Source: Pseudomonadota bacterium
Lineage (GTDB): Bacteria > Pseudomonadota > Gammaproteobacteria > UBA6186 > Azoamicaceae
Assembly: GCA_021848375.1 (NCBI GenBank)
Contig: JAJZUR010000102.1
Span: forward strand, 1-5,295
Reading direction: 5' to 3'
DNA: 5,295 bases
In this document: positions 1 through 5,295 of the stretch, one piece after another
Layout: each line of letters begins with the position of its first letter
How positions within the stretch are numbered: position 1 is the stretch's first letter
The notes under the pieces: generated by a model
Told to the model about the DNA's origin: nothing
What the model saw: only the letters and a program-made list of their open reading frames with translations
Databases searched by the model: none
Position numbers and translations under genes: made by a program

Positions 1-2
1 TG

Positions 3-299
3 GGATGTCGGTATACGGTTCGGGGCGAGCCTATCTCCTATGAAGAAGTATTTTCAGAGATGGGGCTATTGCCGGCGTTATTACGGCGTGCTGACCAACT
101 ATGTTCCTTTTGTTTGGGCTACGGCCTGGGTCTCACTTTTGATCGTTCAGATAAATCCAAAGTCGGTGTTACAGTACAATTTGATTCGGTAACACCGAAC
201 GTTTTACGGTTACTCTGTGTAACCGATGTGCTGCATGAATTTCTGCAGCAATCGTCTTCCGCAGATGTGGTTTCACTTGATGATTTGATGTCGGATTAG
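3..299 (+). CDS. icmS: IcmS, Dot/Icm effector chaperone (3' part, 5' end outside window)
   Basis: IcmS is a small acidic cytosolic protein that pairs with IcmW. The pair binds effectors and docks on the C-terminal extension of the coupling ATPase DotL. The frame is open from base 3 and gives 98 residues. The segments EEVFSEMGLLPALLRRADQL, CLGYGLG, VTPNVLRLLC and the ending LDDLMSD match what I recall of Legionella IcmS (about 114 residues, ending LDELMYD). Roughly 15-20 N-terminal residues therefore lie upstream of the window. The ATG at 60 is internal: it falls inside the conserved FSE-GLLPA stretch and good family similarity continues upstream of it, so it is not the start. The stop is one base before icmP, pointing to a shared operon. 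In L. pneumophila icmR and icmQ follow icmS; here they do not. Family identification is from remembered sequence, not a search. Confidence 0.95.
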   Translation, partial: GCRYTVRGEPISYEEVFSEMGLLPALLRRADQLCSFCLGYGLGLTFDRSDKSKVGVTVQFDSVTPNVLRLLCVTDVLHEFLQQSSSADVVSLDDLMSD

Positions 300-300
300 C

Positions 301-1557
301 ATGGCAGCACAAGGCGGTGGCGGACAAGAAGGCTCAGATAAGAACACCTATTATATTTTGTGGTTGGTGGCCTTAGTTGTTTTTGTTTGCGGGATAATTT
401 GGTATTTTTTATCTGAGCAATTAAAAGTCGCTTTTATTTTCATCCGAACCAATGAATTAAGAATTATTTATGGATTTTTCGATATTTTGCCGCAGAATTT
501 GCCCTGGATCGGTACTATGCTGCAACAATCCTTGAGTGACGTAAGCGCTAACTTAGACTTAGCTAAAGAATTATCACCAGATATATTGACACTGGATATC
601 GCCAGTTCTTTAAGCGAAACCGTTGGGGATTATCTTCGTTATCCGCTGGTGCTTTACTTAATTGGCTTAACGGTGATCATTTTTAAATCCAATGTACAAT
701 TGCGGCTTCGTAAAAAATTCAATATGAAGACATTAGCGGTTCAAGAAGAAGTGATTTGGCCGCAAATTAAAATTGCGACCAAACATGATATTTTAAGTCA
801 AGATTTAGATGAAGGCCCATGGGCGATGGCGATGAGCCCGATGCAGTTTGCCAAGAAAAACAAATTGGTGACCATCGAGCTCGCGGATATTTCTGCCACT
901 CAATTTTCTAAAGTACAAGCGCCAGAATATAAAGTAACTTTAGATCGCATCCGCGCGGAGCGTGCTTTTTCAGTTCAGTTGGGTCGAACCTGGTATGGCA
1001 TCGAATCACTCGCGCCCCATCGTCGTGCAATTCTAACGGTATTTATTGCCAGGGGTTGTCGCGATACAAAGGCTGCATATGATTTGGTTGCCCAATTGGC
1101 GAATTCAGGGGCGGATGGAAAGCTGGATGATACGGGGGTCGATGCGCTTTGGAAAAAACATATTAACAATAAACGGGTGCAAGAAATTTTCCATCAGCAT
1201 GCCTATGAATTTACCGTTTTTATTTCGATGTTACTCTTTGCCAGAGAAGACGGCGTCGTTGCCTCTTCTGATTATTTATGGGTAAAGCCCTTAGATCGAC
1301 GTTTATGGTATGTGATTAATAATGTCGGCAGACAGACGCCTTCCGTTGAAGTGGGCGGTATTTTTTCACATTGGTATTATGAAATGGCATTAAAGCGTTC
1401 CTTGAGCGCTCCACGCGTGATTGACGCCGTCGATGCGTTTGAATTAGCGTTAAACGACATCATTTATGTGCCGACGGAAGCTGAAAAAGAAGAGATCTTA
1501 AAACGTCATGAGACACAGCGCTCTGCCGCCAAACCTGAGGAGCAACCCGCTGTATGA
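301..1557 (+). CDS. icmP: IcmP/DotM, inner-membrane subunit of the Dot/Icm coupling complex
   Basis: DotM anchors in the inner membrane beside DotL, and its cytosolic domain recognises effectors with glutamate-rich C-terminal signals. It is related to TrbA of IncI plasmids. The 418 residues show a short Gly-rich N-terminus, a first membrane segment at about 17-37, a second at about 112-128, and then a soluble domain. That domain carries the family stretch LDEGPWAMAMSPMQFAKKN (169-187) and an Arg-rich helical region (216-255, including LDRIRAERAF and PHRRAILTVFIARGCRD) of the type that forms the basic effector-binding surface in Legionella DotM. It is about 40 residues longer than Legionella DotM as I recall it, with a charged C-terminal tail (392-418). 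The start is one base after the icmS stop and has only a weak GGA (293-295), so translation probably depends on coupling to icmS. The stop overlaps the icmO start. The basic-patch assignment is by analogy, without structural alignment. Confidence 0.94.
   Translation: MAAQGGGGQEGSDKNTYYILWLVALVVFVCGIIWYFLSEQLKVAFIFIRTNELRIIYGFFDILPQNLPWIGTMLQQSLSDVSANLDLAKELSPDILTLDIASSLSETVGDYLRYPLVLYLIGLTVIIFKSNVQLRLRKKFNMKTLAVQEEVIWPQIKIATKHDILSQDLDEGPWAMAMSPMQFAKKNKLVTIELADISATQFSKVQAPEYKVTLDRIRAERAFSVQLGRTWYGIESLAPHRRAILTVFIARGCRDTKAAYDLVAQLANSGADGKLDDTGVDALWKKHINNKRVQEIFHQHAYEFTVFISMLLFAREDGVVASSDYLWVKPLDRRLWYVINNVGRQTPSVEVGGIFSHWYYEMALKRSLSAPRVIDAVDAFELALNDIIYVPTEAEKEEILKRHETQRSAAKPEEQPAV
1536..1542 (+). 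promoter_or_regulatory. Ribosome binding site of icmO inside the icmP 3' end
   Basis: TGAGGAG lies 11 bases before the ATG at 1554 and inside the last codons of icmP. With the ATGA stop/start overlap it supports this start and suggests coupled translation, which would keep DotM and DotL levels matched. Confidence 0.6.
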
Positions 1558-4091
1558 TTCGAGGTCTGGATGCCAAACAAGAACAATCAGCGCGGCAACT
1601 GGCAAGAGACACGCGTCCCTTAGGGGTTCGAATTGCAGAAGGTTTAGCAAGGCCTGAAGTCATGCTGTTTGTCTGCGGCGCAAGTTGTGTTGGGTTTTTT
1701 TTCTACGCTGCAGTAACTGACTTGTTGGCATTGCTCTGTACTTTTTTGTTTATTTTTTCTGTCACACGTAAAACCACCTTGCCGTTTCGAATCCCAAAGT
1801 CAGCGCATCTCAAAGATTATAATGATCCCATCCCAGGCTCCAATAAACCAAAGATGGGAGAAGGAATTGCCTTTTTTGGGAATGATCGGATAAATAGAGA
1901 AGAGCTATGGTTTTCCAATGATGATTTACGAACGCACGTTTTAATTTTTGGTTCAACCGGCAGCGGTAAAACCGAAATGTTAGTCTCTCTTGCGTTTAAT
2001 TCGTTAGTCTTTGGCAGCGGTTTTATTTACATCGACGGAAAAGGCGACAATAGTCTATTTGCCAAGGTCTTTTCGATGGTACGCGGGATGGGTCGTGAAG
2101 ATGATATGTTATTGATTAACTTTATGACCGGCGCGCGTGATGTATTGGGTCCACAAAAAACCCGCCTTTCCAATACCATGAATCCGTTTTCTCGGGGTTC
2201 TTCTAGCATGCTTTCGCAGCTCGTCGTGAGCTTGATGTCGAGCGGAAAGCAGGGCGGCGGTAACGATGATATGTGGACGGGGCGAGCGATTAACTTCGTG
2301 GAATCGTTGATGCGGGTCTTAACTGTCATGCGCGATGCGGGACATATTTTATTAGACGCCAATAGTATTCGCGATTATTTTATTTTAGAAAAAATTGAAC
2401 AAATCGTACTCGATAAGCGCTTTCCTATTACAGACACCTATAGTGTTCCTTTAGATACTTACCCGAAAGAAATTTTAGAACCACTGACGGCGTATGTGAA
2501 CAATTTACCTGGCTTTAATCGACAGAAAAAAGGCAACCAAGCGGGTGAAGTTCGTGAACAACATGGGTTTATCACCATGCAGTTAACCCGCGTATTTGGA
2601 TCATTGGCCGATACCTATGGCCATATTATTCGGACCAATTTAGCGGAAGTGGATTTTAAGGATGTGGTTTTAAATCGACGTATTATGGTGGTGTTATTAC
2701 CCGCGTTAGAAAAATCACCGCAAGAATTAGCGAATTTGGGTAAAATTATTGTGGCGTCGTTAAAATCGATGATGGCGGCGGGCTTAGGGGATGAAGTGGA
2801 AGGTGATTATCGGGATGTGGTATTAAGAAAACCGACCACAGCGCCGGCGCCTTTTATCACGATTATGGATGAGTATGGTTATTATGCAGTAGAAGGTTTC
2901 GCGGTCGTACCGGCCCAGGCGCGTTCTTTGGGTTTCTCTGCGATCTTTGCCGGACAAGATTTGCCCGCCTTCCAAAAAGCCTCCAAAGAAGAAGCAGCGT
3001 CTATTGGTGCAAACTGTAACATTAAGATTTGTATGAAGTTGGAAGATCCTCAAGAAACGTGGGAGTTTTTCAACAAAGTGGCGGGTGAATCATATACCAC
3101 GAATGTGAGCGGATTTCAGATGGATGCGGGCAGTTTGACCATGAACTATATGGATACCCGAAGCGCATCGGTTGATAAAAGGCAGCGTATTGATTTAATG
3201 GATTTAAAAGATCAACGTCCTGGTGAATATCACATATTCTTCAAATCGAAAATTATACGCGCAGAAACCTTTTTTGCATCGCCTAAACCAGTCAAAAAAA
3301 TGCGTTTAAATCATTTCTTGAAAATAGAACCGCCGACCGAAGCGAAATTAATCGATATGGATAAGCGTTTTAAACGCTTTAAAGAAGTGTTTGCTATTCC
3401 GCATTATGAATTCCCAGAGCAGCCAGAAAGCCAGGACATCACAACGCTCGCCGAAGCCTTTCAAGGCGCGATTAATTTAAAGCCCTTTGAGCGCGGCGTT
3501 TCCGCTTTAATTTCTTTATTAGAACAAGAAGTACAAAAACAAAAAGATCTCAGCGTTCCCTTTGAAGAGCCAGGTGTAGAACATGAAATGTCCGCCTTTA
3601 CCAAAGTATTTGTGACGCCGATGGTCTTGCGCATGATTGGTCCTGAAAATCAAGATTTGTTTTCATTGCCCTTGATTCGGCGCGGCAGTACCACTGAAGA
3701 AATGAAACATATTGAGCGTTTAGGCGGCAAAACGGAACAAGAGGCAATTCGTTTATCGGACAGCGTTATAAAAGATATCGAAAATGCAACGCGCTTCCCC
3801 CCGCAAATTAAATTTGATAAAGATATCGATGGGATCTTAAAAACCATTTCTGATTTAATTGTCATGTTTGGCGGCTCGCCTTTGGATATTGGAGAATTAA
3901 AACAAGGAATCGCAAGAGAAGATGCAGCGACCCAATCTGTGTCAGATTTAGGTGAAATGCCCGATTTCCCTGAACTGCCCGACTTAGATGAATTATTAGA
4001 TTTAGGGGAAGATACAACAAAGCTTCAAGGACCTTCTGAAGAAAAATCCGAAGAAAATGATGAAGATAAAGATGAAGAAGATAAGTCCTAG
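1554..4091 (+). CDS. icmO: IcmO/DotL, VirD4-type coupling ATPase of the Dot/Icm system
   Basis: DotL is the hexameric coupling ATPase that receives effectors at the inner membrane and feeds them to the Dot/Icm channel; it is related to TrbC of IncI plasmids. The 845 residues contain a cytosolic N-terminus, two membrane segments (about 36-53 and 56-71) and a VirD4/TraG-like ATPase domain (about 100-590). The ATPase has Walker A GSTGSGKT (133-140), Walker B FITIMDE (434-440) and a downstream AGQD motif (466-469). The C-terminal extension (590-845) corresponds to the part of Legionella DotL that binds DotN, IcmS-IcmW and LvgA. It includes an amphipathic stretch (803-820) and a tail with 11 acidic residues in the last 18. 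Length exceeds the ~783 residues of Legionella DotL. The ATG overlaps the icmP stop (ATGA), and TGAGGAG at 1536-1542 serves as ribosome binding site. All key ATPase motifs are intact. Confidence 0.96.
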   Translation: MIRGLDAKQEQSARQLARDTRPLGVRIAEGLARPEVMLFVCGASCVGFFFYAAVTDLLALLCTFLFIFSVTRKTTLPFRIPKSAHLKDYNDPIPGSNKPKMGEGIAFFGNDRINREELWFSNDDLRTHVLIFGSTGSGKTEMLVSLAFNSLVFGSGFIYIDGKGDNSLFAKVFSMVRGMGREDDMLLINFMTGARDVLGPQKTRLSNTMNPFSRGSSSMLSQLVVSLMSSGKQGGGNDDMWTGRAINFVESLMRVLTVMRDAGHILLDANSIRDYFILEKIEQIVLDKRFPITDTYSVPLDTYPKEILEPLTAYVNNLPGFNRQKKGNQAGEVREQHGFITMQLTRVFGSLADTYGHIIRTNLAEVDFKDVVLNRRIMVVLLPALEKSPQELANLGKIIVASLKSMMAAGLGDEVEGDYRDVVLRKPTTAPAPFITIMDEYGYYAVEGFAVVPAQARSLGFSAIFAGQDLPAFQKASKEEAASIGANCNIKICMKLEDPQETWEFFNKVAGESYTTNVSGFQMDAGSLTMNYMDTRSASVDKRQRIDLMDLKDQRPGEYHIFFKSKIIRAETFFASPKPVKKMRLNHFLKIEPPTEAKLIDMDKRFKRFKEVFAIPHYEFPEQPESQDITTLAEAFQGAINLKPFERGVSALISLLEQEVQKQKDLSVPFEEPGVEHEMSAFTKVFVTPMVLRMIGPENQDLFSLPLIRRGSTTEEMKHIERLGGKTEQEAIRLSDSVIKDIENATRFPPQIKFDKDIDGILKTISDLIVMFGGSPLDIGELKQGIAREDAATQSVSDLGEMPDFPELPDLDELLDLGEDTTKLQGPSEEKSEENDEDKDEEDKS

Positions 4092-4172
4092 TTTGATATT
4101 AGCCTCATAGGGTCTGAATTTCCTACAAAATTATTTTAAATACCACTGAACTTCGTTTGGTGCTGAGAGTCA

Positions 4173-4178
4173 TATAAT
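4173..4178 (+). promoter_or_regulatory. Candidate -10 box for the downstream orphan gene
   Basis: A perfect TATAAT occurs in the 156-bp gap between icmO and the next gene, about 70 bases before its ATG. No convincing -35 hexamer sits 16-18 bases upstream (the sequence there reads CTTCGT or ACTTCG), and there is no TG extension. It would therefore need an activator or be a weak promoter. It still suggests that the orphan gene can be transcribed apart from the icm operon. I saw no clear PmrA-like (CTTAAT-type direct repeat) or CpxR-like (GTAAA-N6-GTAAA) site. Confidence 0.35.
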
Positions 4179-4234
4179 TACAAAGGATAGAGAGTAATAT
4201 TTACTTGTATATGCAAATGATTAACTAATGATAT

Positions 4235-4240
4235 GAGGGG
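4235..4240 (+). promoter_or_regulatory. Ribosome binding site of the orphan gene
   Basis: GAGGGG, 7 bases before the ATG at 4248, is a good Shine-Dalgarno sequence at near ideal spacing. It fixes the start of the 314-residue reading frame and argues that this low-complexity frame is truly translated. Confidence 0.65.
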
Positions 4241-4247
4241 AAAGTAG

Positions 4248-5192
4248 ATGGCATCAAATCCTCCGGACAATAGCTCACAACCACCTATACCGGATCCAAA
4301 TCCAACGAAACCGTCTACTGGACCGGCAGATACGAATGAACCTCGGACTCCGACTGTTGAGGTGGATACCCCGGCTCCCGGGCCTTCTGTGGAAGTGGAA
4401 AATACGAATGCAGCAAATGAAACAGCAACCAAGCTAAAGGCAGCTAATGACAAAACTGCAACCACACTTACGGCTCAACCGCCAAAACCAGAAAAAAAAC
4501 CAAAATTAGAGGGCGAAAAGGAACCAGGGAAAAAGAAACCAAAACGTATAGATAACAGTCAGATCATCGATCGACCACCAATGACAAACGATTCTTGGAA
4601 GAATTTCATTGCTGGTATTATGACGATTTTTAATAACATATTTAATCTTATGGGAGGCATACATCGCTTGAGGATGAATGCAAAGGCCGAAGCACATAAC
4701 AAAGCAATAGATGAGGAAGAGCAAAGAAGGAAAGAAGCGGAAAAAAAGGGAGAAAAATCTAATCTCGATCCTGATGCGAACAAAAAAACGCCAGAGAATC
4801 CAGCACCCGCTAATACGTCAACACCGGAAAATCCAACACCAAATACGCCCGCTCCCTCAGTGCCGACACCGACACCAGTAGCAACACCAACACCAGCACC
4901 TGTATCACCAACGCCAGCAGCAACATCTACACCTTCTGCGCCAGCGCCTATAGCTCAAGCGCAGCAATTGGGGAATCTCACAAATGCCTTTGAGAATGGG
5001 ACAAGGCAAGCTTCGCCCCAACAAGGAGATCACCAGGTAATGCCTGCTGCGGAACGTGAACGAAATGCAACGCCTGCCGCCGAAACACATCAAACTACAG
5101 GACTAACTGTAATGGCAAATACGGCGGCAGAAATAGCAAGGCAACAGTCTCCAAGTCCAAATGATCGTAAGCGTTCAGGCCCTGATTATTAA
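4248..5192 (+). CDS. Unrecognised Pro/Thr/Ala-rich protein downstream of icmO; candidate effector or accessory protein
   Basis: I do not recognise this protein. Its 314 residues are mostly disordered in character. Residues 1-50 are rich in Pro, Asn, Thr and Asp. Residues 80-100 form a Lys-rich patch ending KKKPKR. Residues 117-140 are hydrophobic/amphipathic (WKNFIAGIMTIFNNIFNLM) and are the only part likely to fold on or in a membrane. Residues 142-170 are a charged, helix-forming segment (DEEEQRRKEAEKK). Residues 181-235 are Pro/Thr/Ala repeats, and the C-terminus is polar, ending DRKRSGPDY. There is no N-terminal signal peptide and no Cys. The gene has its own ribosome binding site and a possible promoter. 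In L. pneumophila icmN/dotK follows icmO, but this protein has no lipobox or OmpA-like domain, so it is not IcmN. Its position beside the secretion genes and its composition allow an effector or a lineage-specific Dot/Icm accessory role; both are inference. Its reality as a gene is well supported, its function is not. Confidence 0.8.
   Translation: MASNPPDNSSQPPIPDPNPTKPSTGPADTNEPRTPTVEVDTPAPGPSVEVENTNAANETATKLKAANDKTATTLTAQPPKPEKKPKLEGEKEPGKKKPKRIDNSQIIDRPPMTNDSWKNFIAGIMTIFNNIFNLMGGIHRLRMNAKAEAHNKAIDEEEQRRKEAEKKGEKSNLDPDANKKTPENPAPANTSTPENPTPNTPAPSVPTPTPVATPTPAPVSPTPAATSTPSAPAPIAQAQQLGNLTNAFENGTRQASPQQGDHQVMPAAERERNATPAAETHQTTGLTVMANTAAEIARQQSPSPNDRKRSGPDY
4788..4949 (+). repeat. Pro/Thr-rich repeat tract within the orphan gene
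   Basis: Codons 181-234 encode an imperfect tandem pattern: TPENPAPANTS is followed by TPENPTPNTPA, then PTPTPVATPTPAPVSPTPA. At the DNA level it is a run of CCA/ACA/ACC-type triplets and hexamers. Such tracts form extended linkers and tend to gain or lose units by replication slippage. Confidence 0.7.
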
Positions 5193-5233
5193 GCCAGAGA
5201 GCGTTTAATTAACTGTGTCAACCTGAAGCTATG

Positions 5234-5255
5234 AGATTAAAATATTTTTTAATCT
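5234..5255 (+). repeat. AT-rich perfect inverted repeat after the orphan gene (weak terminator candidate)
   Basis: AGATTAAAA (5234-5242) and TTTTAATCT (5247-5255) form a 9-bp stem with a 4-base loop (TATT), 42 bases past the stop at 5192. The stem has one G-C pair and no T run follows (next bases TCGCC), so it is not a standard intrinsic terminator. It may be a weak terminator, an RNA 3'-end stem or a protein site. The rest of 5193-5295 shows no gene. Confidence 0.35.
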
Positions 5256-5295
5256 TCGCCTGCTAGTATATAAAATTTATTTTGAATGTCAATAG

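Noticed and set aside
60..299. ATG at 60 as the start of a 79-residue protein
   Set aside because: It is an internal Met of IcmS; family-like sequence (RGEPISYEEVFSE) continues upstream in the same open frame to the window edge.
1046..1285. + strand frame inside icmP
   Set aside because: It lies wholly inside icmP in another frame, and its protein looks like no family; icmP is certain.
2027..2362. 111-residue - strand frame inside icmO
   Set aside because: It is opposite the conserved DotL ATPase domain, with no ribosome binding site noted and no recognisable product.
4092..4140. Intrinsic terminator directly after icmO
   Set aside because: Only a 3-bp pairing (CCT...AGG) is visible and there is no T run after it.
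4211..4247. Chain of mini reading frames (MQMIN-stop at 4211-4228, MRGK-stop at 4233-4247) abutting the ATG at 4248; the ATGCAAAT octamer at 4211
   Set aside because: The second mini frame overlaps the ribosome binding site itself and neither has its own; the octamer is a eukaryotic motif and is expected by chance in AT-rich DNA.
4178..4465. - strand frame of 95 residues opposite the start of the orphan gene, with a hydrophobic N-terminus
   Set aside because: Its Ser/Val/Gly-rich content is the mirror of the Pro/Thr/Ala-rich + strand gene, which has a clear ribosome binding site; no such support was seen on the - strand.
5261..5275. Promoter-like TGCTAGTATATAAAA near the window end for a downstream gene
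   Set aside because: The -10-like element is only a partial match, the -35 region is a plain T run from the hairpin, and no downstream gene is visible in the window.

Overview
The window comes from the Dot/Icm (type IVB) secretion locus of a bacterium in the order Legionellales (Legionella/Coxiella/Rickettsiella-like Gammaproteobacteria). The call rests on three consecutive + strand genes recognised by their protein sequence: the 3' part of icmS, then complete icmP (dotM) and icmO (dotL). The genus cannot be fixed from the sequence alone.

Layout: positions 3-299 hold the C-terminal ~98 codons of icmS, whose start lies before the window. One base after its stop, icmP/dotM begins (301-1557). 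Its stop overlaps the start of icmO/dotL (1554-4091) as ATGA. These three genes form one tight, probably translationally coupled operon. A 156-bp gap follows with a TATAAT box and a good ribosome binding site. Next comes a 314-codon gene (4248-5192) for a proline/threonine/alanine-rich, low-complexity protein that I do not recognise. The last ~100 bp hold an AT-rich stem-loop and no gene.

How they work together: in Legionella pneumophila, DotL (a VirD4-type coupling ATPase), DotM, the IcmS-IcmW chaperone pair and DotN form the type IV coupling complex, which recruits effectors to the Dot/Icm channel at the inner membrane. Three subunits of that complex are encoded here side by side. IcmS docks, with IcmW, on the C-terminal extension of DotL, and DotM carries a second receptor surface for effectors with glutamate-rich signals.

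Most notable points: icmS is joined directly to icmP, with no icmR/fir or icmQ between them as in L. pneumophila. icmO is followed by an orphan gene instead of icmN (dotK). DotL ends in a very acidic tail with two adjacent EExxE motifs, the kind of signal DotM is known to bind. The orphan protein combines a basic nuclear-localisation-like patch, a hydrophobic/amphipathic helix, a charged coiled-coil-like segment and Pro/Thr repeats, so it is a candidate effector or lineage-specific accessory protein. That assignment is inference only.
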